Positions 1 to 7,459 of a stretch of 14,699 nt of DNA are shown here, one piece after another (position 1 is the stretch's first letter; each line of letters begins with the position of its first letter). The notes beneath the pieces are model-generated. The model ran no database searches. It was not told where the DNA came from and saw nothing but the letters and a program-made list of their open reading frames with translations. Source of the DNA: CAYQUL01 sp964568925 (lineage in GTDB: Bacteria > Patescibacteriota > Microgenomatia > UBA8517); assembly GCA_964568925.1 (NCBI GenBank), contig CAZMSJ010000021.1, positions 1 through 14,699 on the forward strand, given 5' to 3'. The position numbers and the translations under genes were made by a program.

Positions 1-13
1 CATAATTCACCTC
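1..13 (-). promoter_or_regulatory. Start codon and Shine-Dalgarno of a minus-strand gene leaving the window
   Basis: The first three bases read ATG on the minus strand and are preceded, at 7-13, by GAGGTGA, a good Shine-Dalgarno match at normal spacing. Only the start codon is inside the window, so the product cannot be named. It would be divergent from the gene at 174. Confidence 0.5.
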
Positions 14-27
14 ATATATTGTTAAAT

Positions 28-77
28 CCAGCCTGAAGCTGGACGCGAATTTTCAATCTTGAACCACAGATCTGTGG
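28..77. repeat. Hairpin and perfect 14-bp palindrome in the divergent spacer
   Basis: Positions 28-42 form a small hairpin (CCAGC, 5-nt loop, GCTGG). Positions 64-77 are a perfect uninterrupted palindrome, CCACAGATCTGTGG. Both lie between the minus-strand start at position 3 and the plus-strand gene at 174, where an operator for a dimeric regulator would be expected. No regulator can be assigned. Confidence 0.45.
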
Positions 78-135
78 CTCCAATTTAATGAGGGTATGGT
101 ACCAGGAACAGGCTCAAAAGTCAAGATATAGGATG

Positions 136-165
136 TTTACCTGACAGAGGTAGTGGGCATATACT
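136..165 (+). promoter_or_regulatory. Probable promoter of the 174-1433 gene
   Basis: A -10 box TATACT (160-165) lies 8 nt before the ATG at 174, with a weak -35 candidate TTTACC at 136-141 (18-nt spacer). Transcription from this -10 would begin almost at the start codon, giving a leaderless or nearly leaderless mRNA. There is no clear Shine-Dalgarno in front of this ATG, which fits. Confidence 0.45.
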
Positions 166-173
166 AGACACGA

Positions 174-1433
174 ATGACAGAGCGATTTGTACGGGACCCC
201 TCAATAGACTCAGCTATTGATGTCTTGCCCCCAGGGTTTTATAAAAGTCAGAGGGAAATATACCGGGCAGTAGAAAATTTTTCCCAACACGCAGCTTCCC
301 TTCACTACCAGTACTCCACTCCAGACACCCCTCTCCACCAAATGCTCGCGCCACTATCAGCTCTTGAGACAGAAACAGAAGAAACACATACGGTCATGTC
401 CTTGAGTGATATTGAATTGGCTCTCACCCCACTATCAGAGATCACTCAAAGTGTTACTGAAAAGGAACTCGTTTCAGCGATACAAGGGATCTGTGGACAC
501 ACCATAACAACACTCATGACCGAAGCGGTATTGTGCGCACGTGCAGGGAGACAGGTAAATTTGGTTCAGCACCAGACAGGTATGGCTGACTATGAAGCTG
601 CATTAATTCAGGGAATTACTGATAACCAGGTACAAACACAACCGATTCGAAAACCATCTGATATTACCCCGTTTGTCTATTCGGTATGGCAGAAATTAAA
701 GACCCACTACTCGTTTTTTAAATTAATTCCCAACTCAACACGAAAGGCACGAATTGAAGGAACCCAATACTCAGCAACAGACATTGCAGACTTTTGGAGG
801 AGTGAACAACTGGCGTGTTTTGAAGAACGATTATTTGAAATGCATAGAAAACGAATTGCACGATTTCTTGAATCAGGATCCCCATTTGATGACAATCCTC
901 CCCTTACCATTGAAAGTAATCCAGACTATCCATTAGAAATTGAAAAACTGGTGATATGCCACAAACACTTTGGTGCATACAAAATACAATTTAAAGGGCA
1001 GGCAGATTTTGTAACAACCCACAGAAACAGTGAGACAAACGCTGTCTCACTTGTTGTGATTGATCAGAAATATGGACAAGGAAAAACACTCCACAGTGCA
1101 CCAAATAGACTTCAGTCACTTCTCTATTCTGATGCCTTGCAACAGAAACAATTTTCCAAAAAAAATTTCACAGAAGTTTCACCGGCTGGCGTTATGTTTC
1201 TCTATCATGTTTTTGATACAGACAACACAGACCGCTCATACTACATCGACGCAACCGTCTATCCAGATAAGTTTCCGACAGTTATGAATACGCTTGTGGA
1301 AGCAACAGAGGCATGGTGGATGTATGAAAAGGAATACAAAGCAATCAAGTTTGAAAGGCAACATGCTGCGGTTATGCCACACCTTCCCAAACCAAATGAA
1401 GAAATAAGACCAGTACAATTTAGTATGTTTTAA
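174..1433 (+). CDS. PD-(D/E)XK nuclease-superfamily protein, RecB/Cas4-like
   Basis: The 419-aa protein has no signal peptide or membrane segment and is predicted cytoplasmic. Its C-terminal half carries the signature of the PD-(D/E)XK nuclease fold: D278 in GQADFV, then D297-Q-K299 in VVIDQKYG at the end of a beta strand, then Q314-x-x-x-Y318 in RLQSLLYSDAL. The QxxxY element is typical of RecB/Cas4-type nucleases, which act on DNA ends or single strands with metal ions. The N-terminal roughly 200 residues have no motif I recognise. No helicase or Cas gene sits nearby, so its pathway cannot be deduced. The start is the ATG 8 nt after a -10 box; no upstream SD is seen. It is followed by the DedA gene, 33 nt downstream and with its own apparent promoter. 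The fold is fairly secure, the biological role is not. Confidence 0.65.
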   Translation: MTERFVRDPSIDSAIDVLPPGFYKSQREIYRAVENFSQHAASLHYQYSTPDTPLHQMLAPLSALETETEETHTVMSLSDIELALTPLSEITQSVTEKELVSAIQGICGHTITTLMTEAVLCARAGRQVNLVQHQTGMADYEAALIQGITDNQVQTQPIRKPSDITPFVYSVWQKLKTHYSFFKLIPNSTRKARIEGTQYSATDIADFWRSEQLACFEERLFEMHRKRIARFLESGSPFDDNPPLTIESNPDYPLEIEKLVICHKHFGAYKIQFKGQADFVTTHRNSETNAVSLVVIDQKYGQGKTLHSAPNRLQSLLYSDALQQKQFSKKNFTEVSPAGVMFLYHVFDTDNTDRSYYIDATVYPDKFPTVMNTLVEATEAWWMYEKEYKAIKFERQHAAVMPHLPKPNEEIRPVQFSMF

Positions 1434-1451
1434 TTTGCCTCACACCTCGTG

Positions 1452-1457
1452 TATACT
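1452..1457 (+). promoter_or_regulatory. -10 box of the DedA gene, probably leaderless
   Basis: TATACT lies 9 nt before the ATG at 1467, and the surrounding bases resemble the 160-173 promoter (TATACTA, then a CAC, then ATG). No SD is present before the ATG and the -35 region is weak. It lies just after the stop of the preceding gene at 1433. Confidence 0.4.
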
Positions 1458-1466
1458 AACCACACA

Positions 1467-2290
1467 ATGGACTTCTTGCATTTTGACTTGATTAGCATGA
1501 TTCAAACGGTAGGGTATGTTGGACTCTTCGTTATGGTCTTTGGAGAAAGTGGATTTTTCCTGTTCTTCCTTCCTGGAGATAGTTTGCTCTTTACTGCAGG
1601 AATTCTTGCTTCACAAGGCATATTTAATATTTGGACCCTCTTAGTTCTCTTTGCTCTTGCAGCAATTCTCGGGGACAGTGCAGGCTACTGGGTAGGCAAA
1701 AAGGCAGGAGATTGGCTACTCCGACAAAAAGATACATTCTTCTTCAAAAAAAGTCATATTCACAAAGCACAAGCTTTCTACGATGAACACGGTGGAAAAA
1801 CACTTATTCTTGCTCGTTTCATTCCTGCTGTTCGAACATTTGTTCCGGTTGTTGCTGGAATGGCAAACATGGATTACAAAAAGTTTTTAAGTTTTAACAT
1901 CATTGGAGGTCTTATTTGGGGTGTTGGGTTAACAGTTTTAGGTTACGCTTTGGGAAGTCAAATTAAAGACGTAGAGCACTATCTCTTGCCAATCATTGCC
2001 TTAATCGTCATGATCTCTTTCCTTCCAGCAGTCTTCCATATGCGTGGAGACATTGCCCGTATGATGAAAAAGAATCCAGTCACCAAAAAACTTATGCAGT
2101 TAAANNNNNNNNNNNNNNNNNNNNNNNNNNNNNNNNNNNNNNNNNNNNNNNNNNNNNNNNNNNNNNNNNNNNNNNNNNNNNNNNNNNNNNNNNNNNNNNN
2201 NNNNACATTGCCCGTATGATGAAAAAGAATCCAGTCACCAAAAAACTTATGCAGTTAAAGGAAAAGTGGATTGGTGATACTCCTCTCTAA
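1467..2290 (+). CDS. DedA/VTT-family membrane protein (interrupted by an assembly gap)
   Basis: DedA-family proteins are inner-membrane proteins of about 200-220 residues linked to lipid scrambling or undecaprenyl-phosphate recycling and to envelope homeostasis. Family marks are the re-entrant segment GESGFFLFFLPGDSLLFTAG near residues 27-46, several hydrophobic helices, and the later ARFIPAVRTFVPVVAGM motif with its conserved arginines. The given bases contain 100 N (2105-2204) bracketed by an identical 55-bp sequence. If the N and one copy (155 bp) are removed, the frame continues in-phase as ...KKLMQLKEKWIGDTPL and stops at TAA 2288-2290, giving 222 aa, the normal family length. The gene is therefore probably intact. 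I start at ATG 1467 rather than the GTG at 1449, which overlaps the -10 box. Confidence 0.88.
2050..2259. other. Scaffold gap of 100 N with duplicated 55-bp flanks
   Basis: Positions 2105-2204 are exactly 100 N, a usual placeholder for a gap of unknown size. The 55 bases before it (2050-2104) are identical to the 55 bases after it (2205-2259). Two contigs that really overlap were most likely joined with a placeholder instead of being merged. The insertion shifts the DedA frame by 155 bases. Confidence 0.9.
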
Positions 2291-2426
2291 CACAAAAAAG
2301 AGTACCAGAAGGTGCATAGCTTCGCGTGTGCTTCCTCACGTCGATTTGTCACAAGACCCTCCTTAAAATGAGTAGTTCTGGGCGATTATACCAATTTATG
2401 ATAAAATAGCTCTGATTTTTGTTTTT

Positions 2427-2498
2427 GGCGCCATCGTCTATCGGCTAGGACACAGGGTTTTCATCCCTGTAAGCAGGGTTCGATTCCCTGTGGCGTCA
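2427..2498 (+). tRNA. tRNA-Glu (anticodon UUC)
   Basis: A full cloverleaf can be drawn: acceptor stem GGCGCCA with TGGCGTC, anticodon stem CAGGG/CCCTG around the loop TTTTCAT (anticodon TTC), and a T arm with loop TTCGATT. The discriminator is A2498 and CCA is not encoded. Possible -10 boxes lie at 2397-2407. The last three bases also form the stop codon of the recombinase on the opposite strand, marking this tRNA 3' end as the integration site of the element. Confidence 0.95.
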
Positions 2499-4262
2499 CA
2501 ATTCAGCATTTTTGACTTCGAACTTGCCTTGCTGGGCGAATCGTTTCATCATGTCTTGTGGCAAGCGTAAGTCGATTCTAACTTGGTACGGTATTGCCTG
2601 GTCTTCCTTCTTCCGACCCGCTATTTTGTCGTTTTTAGTCGCCTTACGTGTATAAACGTGGATTCTATCGACAATAAGGTGAATTAATTCTGATACTTCT
2701 TGCCTGTCGGTCATTAAACCGTCAAGGAAAGGCTTATACTTCTTTGCAAATAATTTAAGTGTGCGGGTATATATATCCGACAACTTGCTTTCACCGATTT
2801 GCAATTGTATCGCGCCTAAATCTGTCTTATATTCAGCTTCCTTTGCCTTTATACCTTCCATTTCTTCGTCATACTCACTGTCGCCAATATCGCCACGCTT
2901 ATACATTCGCTTCACATTCTGGCGTCGTCGCGGTAGTTCATTAAGTAACTTGGTAATTTCTGACTGTTTTTTCTCTAATAGCCGTTTCTTTACTTTGGTT
3001 GATTGAAGGGAATTAACATGGTTGTAGACGCTTTCAGGGTCACTTAGAAGGTTCTTTACAAAGTCAGTTGCAAACTGTTCGATTTCGTCGGCTGGAAATG
3101 GTATGGCCTTACAAACAGTAGAGTATTTTTTAGTATTCTTAGCTCCACATTGGTAGTAGTAAGCACGTTTATTACTTTTCTTTATGACTTTACTCGTACC
3201 TGTCCAGTTAAGCGGGTCGCGGTCAGAATGGGGGTCATAGCAAGCATGACATTTTAATAGACCAGACAGTAGGTAAAGGTGGTTATCTGCCGTTTTCATA
3301 CTGTTACGTATGGCAATATCTTCTTTTATGCGTCTTTGCGCCAGTTCGAAAGTACCCAAGTCGACAATATCACCGTGATGGTATGGTGATTCTTTCCATA
3401 AAGACCTATCTAACCGCTTACTTCCCTGGTTTTTATTGTAGTGATAAATTCCTAGATACACTTCGTCTTTGACAATATCTCTAACTGTCGAATCACGCCA
3501 GAAATACGGGTCATTAACTTTTGTCCGTCCAGCTTTCCTTTTTTCGTGTTTAATCGCGGAAGGTAGGGGTGTAAGCACCTTTTTATCTGTAAGGCGGTCG
3601 GCTATTTGCTGGGTATTTCTTTTTTCAACTACAAACATTTCAAATATACTGCGTACAATATCGGCTTCTGACGGGAAAATTTGCAGTCGCTTATCCTTGT
3701 CCTTTACGTACCCATAAGGCGCGCTTGCACCCATATAGACCCCACGTTCGATAGCTTGTTCCTTACCAGCTTGTGTTCTAGCTTTGGTCGTTTCCCTTTC
3801 TAGCTCGGCTATTACACCGATAATCCCTAGCATGGCTTTACCGAATGGCGTAGAAGTATCTATGCTCTCATTGGCTGAAATGAACTGAATATCGCGCGCT
3901 TCGAAATAGTCGATTACTTCTAGCAAGATTTTTAATTTACGGGCGAATCTGTCGATACGATAGACGGCTACAATATCAAAAGGTTTTACGCCACCTGGCG
4001 CGTTTTCAATATCTTCCTTCATTAGTACAAAACCAGGCCGTTCTTCTAGCGGTGTAGTGCCACTAATCCCTTCGTCTTTGTAAATGTATTGTTCGCCAGC
4101 TAGAACCATAGCGGGTGAACCGTCGTCTAATTTACCTTTTGAATTAACTACCGCTTCAACAGCCGCCTTCTGTAAGGGTATGCCGTATTTTTCTATCTGG
4201 TCGTCAGTAGATACTCGAAGATAAACGGCGGCTCGAAGTGGTGCAGTCTGTTGTTTATTCAT
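2496..4262 (-). CDS. Large serine recombinase (site-specific integrase)
   Basis: This 588-aa protein would catalyse integration and excision of the element. The N-terminal resolvase domain (about 10-160) has the nucleophile Ser18 in YLRVSTDDQ and the conserved YRIDRFAR segment near 104-112. A recombinase domain follows (about 180-300), then a zinc ribbon with Cys338, Cys341, Cys372 and Cys384, and a Lys/Glu-rich coiled-coil stretch (about 430-490), which in this class controls synapsis and directionality. This is the full domain set of a large serine integrase. The stop TGA is supplied by tRNA-Glu bases 2496-2498, so integrase end and attachment site overlap. The start overlaps the upstream 132-aa gene by 8 nt, so the two are probably co-translated from the promoter near 4668. 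Confidence 0.95.
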   Translation of the reverse strand: MNKQQTAPLRAAVYLRVSTDDQIEKYGIPLQKAAVEAVVNSKGKLDDGSPAMVLAGEQYIYKDEGISGTTPLEERPGFVLMKEDIENAPGGVKPFDIVAVYRIDRFARKLKILLEVIDYFEARDIQFISANESIDTSTPFGKAMLGIIGVIAELERETTKARTQAGKEQAIERGVYMGASAPYGYVKDKDKRLQIFPSEADIVRSIFEMFVVEKRNTQQIADRLTDKKVLTPLPSAIKHEKRKAGRTKVNDPYFWRDSTVRDIVKDEVYLGIYHYNKNQGSKRLDRSLWKESPYHHGDIVDLGTFELAQRRIKEDIAIRNSMKTADNHLYLLSGLLKCHACYDPHSDRDPLNWTGTSKVIKKSNKRAYYYQCGAKNTKKYSTVCKAIPFPADEIEQFATDFVKNLLSDPESVYNHVNSLQSTKVKKRLLEKKQSEITKLLNELPRRRQNVKRMYKRGDIGDSEYDEEMEGIKAKEAEYKTDLGAIQLQIGESKLSDIYTRTLKLFAKKYKPFLDGLMTDRQEVSELIHLIVDRIHVYTRKATKNDKIAGRKKEDQAIPYQVRIDLRLPQDMMKRFAQQGKFEVKNAEL

Positions 4263-4653
4263 TGTCGTTATTAGTTCCTGGAATGCTATCTCTATTCAAT
4301 TGCTTGTTATTTGCACGAATCCCCGTAGCCAATTTATGAAGTAGCTGTTTGTCTTCGCTTTCAGACGACCGTACAATGACGCTTAGTTTCTGTACGCCCG
4401 TTTTTTGCTTGAAGTCGATTGAAAGCCCATTAAGTACTAGAATATCTAACAAAACCCCACCTAGTGCCTCTAAATCTTCGTCTTTGTACGGTTCTTCCAT
4501 ATCCTGAAATCGACTAGATTTATAGATTTTGTAAGGAATTCCCCAAAAATACATGCACCCATTACGCTCTACAAGAACCTTCATTAAATCGTCGGGCATA
4601 AATATATCGTCCGCAAATTCGGGAAGCTCGTATTTTTTGTTCTTCTTATTCAT
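4255..4653 (-). CDS. Uncharacterised 132-aa protein upstream of the recombinase
   Basis: I do not recognise this family. The protein is acidic in its first two thirds (for example LPEFADDIFMPDDLMKVL and EEPYKDEDLEALGG), has no signal peptide or membrane segment, and ends in a basic then Asn-rich polar tail. The ATG is preceded by AGGA at good spacing and by a TATAAT box at 4668-4673 on the minus strand. It overlaps the recombinase start by 8 nt, so both are one operon. By position it could be a recombination directionality factor or another recombinase accessory protein, but no residue pattern shows this. Confidence 0.7.
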   Translation of the reverse strand: MNKKNKKYELPEFADDIFMPDDLMKVLVERNGCMYFWGIPYKIYKSSRFQDMEEPYKDEDLEALGGVLLDILVLNGLSIDFKQKTGVQKLSVIVRSSESEDKQLLHKLATGIRANNKQLNRDSIPGTNNDNE

Positions 4654-4702
4654 AATTCCTATTACTAATTATAGCCTAAAGATGTATAATTTAGTATAAG
4701 TT
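4654..4702. promoter_or_regulatory. Divergent promoters at the centre of the element
   Basis: In this 49-bp spacer a plus-strand promoter has TTACTA (4662-4667), a 17-nt spacer and a perfect TATAAT (4685-4690), 12 nt before the HTH gene ATG. On the minus strand a TATAAT (plus 4668-4673) lies 14 nt before the ATG of the 132-aa gene. The minus -10 box lies within the plus spacer, so the two promoters overlap and should compete. This is a natural control point for the HTH protein encoded next to it. Confidence 0.6.
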
Positions 4703-4891
4703 ATGTCAGACAAAATAAAACTGTTAAGAATAAGGGAAGCGGCTGAATTGTTAGGGGTAAACCCCGAAACATTAAGGCGCTGGGACAACGAAGGCCGCCT
4801 AAAGGCCATTCGGATAGGTAAAAGGCAAGATAGAAGATATAGGCCAGAAGACGTTCAAAAGATTATTGAAGGTAAAACAAACAATGAGTAA
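4703..4891 (+). CDS. Small MerR/excisionase-type helix-turn-helix protein
   Basis: At 62 aa this is little more than one winged HTH: LRIREAAELLGVNPETLRRWDNEGRL is the MerR-type HTH, followed by the wing with Arg-rich RIGKRQDRRYRPEDV. Such proteins act either as excisionases/directionality factors or as repressors. It is transcribed from the divergent promoter opposite the recombinase operon, and its stop overlaps the start of the nuclease by 8 nt (ATGAGTAA), so translation of the two is probably coupled. It may control the overlapping promoters at 4654-4702, the recombinase, the nuclease, or all three. The family is clear, the exact role is an inference. Confidence 0.85.
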   Translation: MSDKIKLLRIREAAELLGVNPETLRRWDNEGRLKAIRIGKRQDRRYRPEDVQKIIEGKTNNE

Positions 4892-6368
4892 CGATACAGG
4901 AAATACCCAGCCAAAAATACTTTTTTCAGACCACTTCAATGTTGACAAAAAAACACTCGACGAATACGGGGCTTTTGATATTTCATTAGTTGCTGATTTT
5001 CCATTATTCATTGACCCTTTCCTTCTTTTTAATAGTAAAAAGCCAGAATACCAGCAGTTGCATGACGGAATGATTGCCTATTTACGATTCTTACGCGACA
5101 AGTCGATTTCCCAGCCAATAGATAAAGGATTATTAGCCGCTTGGTATCGTTTCAAAGAAGTAAAACAAAACTGGCTAGGTTTTTCTGTTGATGGAAACAG
5201 TGGTAGCGCGCTAGGGGCGGATTTTGCTAAAGCATTAAACGAAAACTTTGCCAAAATCTTTACTGATTACGGCCAAGAAAAGGTAACAAGAAGTTCTCAC
5301 TTAGAGAAATTATGCCTTATAAAAGACGGTGTCGGTAAAGATAATATAAGCGACTTCACAACTAATCTGACACTCGACTTCTTACTACAATATACCCAGG
5401 CATTTGCCAAGAAACATATTGACCCCACACTCTGCCAGGAATTTCGTATCCCGCGCGTTCGCTTTAATTATGAAACTGAATCGTGGGAAGAAGGTACTTA
5501 CCTACTACCGTCTTACCAAAACGATTTCGTAATCTTGACCCCAAAAGACTTACTAACAAAAGATGAAACCTGGATAAATAAAAATGACTTAGTTGAAGAT
5601 TTTTACAATATCCCGAACGCTATCTCTAATGATGAACTGCGTGCAAAAGTTAATAACTATTTTAGAAGCGTATTGCCAAAAGACCCTAAAAAGAAGGATG
5701 AAAAAGAAGCCGCTGTTAAGACGATACTGGCATTTCCCGAACTTATTGACTACTACATCAAACATAAAGAAGACAATGGTGATAGAGCTACGAGCATTAG
5801 CGAACAAAAAGTGGCGCATTCAGAACTAATGTACGTTGACCAATTTACGGCTTTCGCAAAACTACTTGCCGAAAAGACAGACTTTTATAAAACACCTTAT
5901 GATTCTTACGACGAAGCTATGCAACGCGTACAGTATCTAAAATCAGTGATTGAAAACAACGACGGATACAGATTCTTCTATGTCGATAACGAACCTATAC
6001 GGCGTGAAGAAGACTTGAAAATTGCCTACCGTCTTACTTGGCGTGGTTCTACGTTTGATTTTAATACCGAAGTAAACAATGGACGTGGCCCAGTGGATGT
6101 AAAAGTATCTAAAGGTTCAGCCGATAAAAGCCTTGTTGAACTGAAACTAGCTACAAATACCCAGCTTGAAAGGAACTTACAAAATCAGGTAGGTGTATAT
6201 GAAGAAGCGAATGACACGAAGAAAAGTATCAAAGTTATTATCTATTTTACCTTTCAAGAACTGCGACGCGTTCAAGGAATACTTAAAAGGCTAGGGCTAG
6301 AAGGAAAAGAAAATATCGTTCTGATTGACGCAAGAAAAGACAATAAAACTTCCGCTTCTAAGGTTTAG
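4884..6368 (+). CDS. PD-(D/E)XK nuclease-superfamily protein, candidate defence nuclease
   Basis: The start is the ATG at 4884 (494 aa), 8 nt inside the HTH gene and 11 nt after GAAGG; a TTG six codons earlier is less likely. The N-terminal and middle parts (1-380) are unfamiliar, with an aromatic segment (FPLFIDPFLLFN, about 42-53) and predicted alpha-helical content. The C-terminal part has the nuclease pattern: E396, G400, D405 in GRGPVDVKV, then E419-L-K421 in LVELKLA, then Q435-x-x-x-Y439. These are the metal and catalytic positions of PD-(D/E)XK enzymes with the RecB-like QxxxY helix. No methyltransferase or helicase is present, so it is not a classic restriction pair. As cargo of a mobile element, a role in defence or competition between elements is likely but unproven. 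It overlaps the convergent phosphatase by 11 bp. Confidence 0.7.
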   Translation: MSNDTGNTQPKILFSDHFNVDKKTLDEYGAFDISLVADFPLFIDPFLLFNSKKPEYQQLHDGMIAYLRFLRDKSISQPIDKGLLAAWYRFKEVKQNWLGFSVDGNSGSALGADFAKALNENFAKIFTDYGQEKVTRSSHLEKLCLIKDGVGKDNISDFTTNLTLDFLLQYTQAFAKKHIDPTLCQEFRIPRVRFNYETESWEEGTYLLPSYQNDFVILTPKDLLTKDETWINKNDLVEDFYNIPNAISNDELRAKVNNYFRSVLPKDPKKKDEKEAAVKTILAFPELIDYYIKHKEDNGDRATSISEQKVAHSELMYVDQFTAFAKLLAEKTDFYKTPYDSYDEAMQRVQYLKSVIENNDGYRFFYVDNEPIRREEDLKIAYRLTWRGSTFDFNTEVNNGRGPVDVKVSKGSADKSLVELKLATNTQLERNLQNQVGVYEEANDTKKSIKVIIYFTFQELRRVQGILKRLGLEGKENIVLIDARKDNKTSASKV

Positions 6369-6960
6369 TTAAGTGAGTTGTGTCATTTACTGTTTTACTT
6401 TTAAAATGACTATTTTCTATTTCAAAAATAGTTAACGAAGCATTATCAGGGTCATATTTAAAACTTTCTTCTTTGGGGACATTCAGTAAAAACGGCATTA
6501 ACGCACGAATTGCGCCGCCATGCGTAACTACTACGACAGCTCCTACATTATCTTTGGTTATACTTTCAATCGCCTGAACTAACCTAGTTTCAAAAGTTCG
6601 CCACGACTCGCCACCCGAAGGAACATAATCATAGCGTTCTTCTAGGGTCATAGGGTCTAGTACTTTCTTAACTTCTTCCCACGGCTTTCCTGTGAATGTA
6701 CCCCAGTTTCGTTCCTGCATTCCTTCTATTTTTTCGACTGGAATTTCTAACAACCTTGAAATTATTTCGCCACTTTCGATTGCCCTAGCCTCATTAGAAC
6801 AATATATTTTTGTGGGTGAAAGTTTCTTTAACCTTTCAGCAGTTTGCTTTATTTGCTGACGCCCAGTTGCATTTAATAATTCAGGGTCATTAGCAGAATG
6901 CAAACTTTTATTTACATTCTTTTCGGTTTCGCCATGTCTTACGAGAATTAAAGTCTTCAT
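6358..6960 (-). CDS. Histidine phosphatase (phosphoglycerate mutase-like) family protein
   Basis: At 200 aa this is a normal-length single-domain histidine phosphatase. The catalytic LVRHGE motif (R8, H9, G10, E11) opens the protein; other active-site marks are R59 in NEARAIES, E83 in QERNWGTFTG and the second histidine H147 in VVTHGG. These enzymes remove phosphate from small phosphorylated metabolites through a phosphohistidine; the substrate cannot be told. It is translationally coupled to the HAD gene by an ATGA overlap, so two phosphatases of different folds are made together, suggesting successive steps or a shared substrate class. Phosphatase genes of this kind can be housekeeping; here it is cargo on a mobile element. 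Confidence 0.92.
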   Translation of the reverse strand: MKTLILVRHGETEKNVNKSLHSANDPELLNATGRQQIKQTAERLKKLSPTKIYCSNEARAIESGEIISRLLEIPVEKIEGMQERNWGTFTGKPWEEVKKVLDPMTLEERYDYVPSGGESWRTFETRLVQAIESITKDNVGAVVVVTHGGAIRALMPFLLNVPKEESFKYDPDNASLTIFEIENSHFKSKTVNDTTHLTKP

Positions 6961-7421
6961 ATTAAACGATTTATTTCTGAAATTACCTGGCTGTTGTTTG
7001 TATACCGAACTGCATGCAACCCTGTTTTTTGGGCGGCTTCAACGTTTACGAGGTTATCGTCTATATAAATCACCTCGGCGGCATTTAGATTTAACTCTGC
7101 TAACACTTTATCGTAAGCTTCTGGTTCAGATTTATGTGTACCCATTTTCGAAGCTGAAAAAATACGGTTGATAGTGCCTTTCCAGTAGGATTGTAAATCT
7201 GGTGCGTCCTGAATGACGTCGCTTGTCAAAATATGGATACTTAGTTTATCTGATAGAGATTTATAGAATTCTAATAATTCTAAATTTAGTTCAAAGAAAT
7301 CAAAGAACTTATTGCTAGACTCTATGATTTTTTCCTTATAAAGGGCGTTTAAACTTCCCGTGTAGCCTTTATCTTTGGGAAATAGTAAAACCATTGAAAC
7401 GTCTGTTATTAGTGCTTTCAT
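6957..7421 (-). CDS. HAD-superfamily hydrolase-like protein
   Basis: This 154-aa protein follows the HAD core: motif I LITDVSMVL with nucleophile D7, motif II LTSD near 65-68, the conserved K97 in HKSEPEAYDKVL, and motif IV IYIDDN with D121 and D122. The usual second aspartate of motif I (position 9) is replaced by serine. Haloacid dehalogenases also lack that acid, whereas most phosphatases have it, so phosphatase activity may be altered. The segment between motifs I and II is short, implying a small cap. It ends in an ATGA overlap with the histidine phosphatase, forming a pair. Confidence 0.82.
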   Translation of the reverse strand: MKALITDVSMVLLFPKDKGYTGSLNALYKEKIIESSNKFFDFFELNLELLEFYKSLSDKLSIHILTSDVIQDAPDLQSYWKGTINRIFSASKMGTHKSEPEAYDKVLAELNLNAAEVIYIDDNLVNVEAAQKTGLHAVRYTNNSQVISEINRLI

Positions 7422-7459
7422 AATTGCATATAGTTTATCAAAAACTACGCTAGGTGTCG

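Noticed and set aside
174..1433. Cas4 and a nearby CRISPR array
   Set aside because: No cysteine cluster for an iron-sulfur centre and no repeat-spacer array anywhere in the window.
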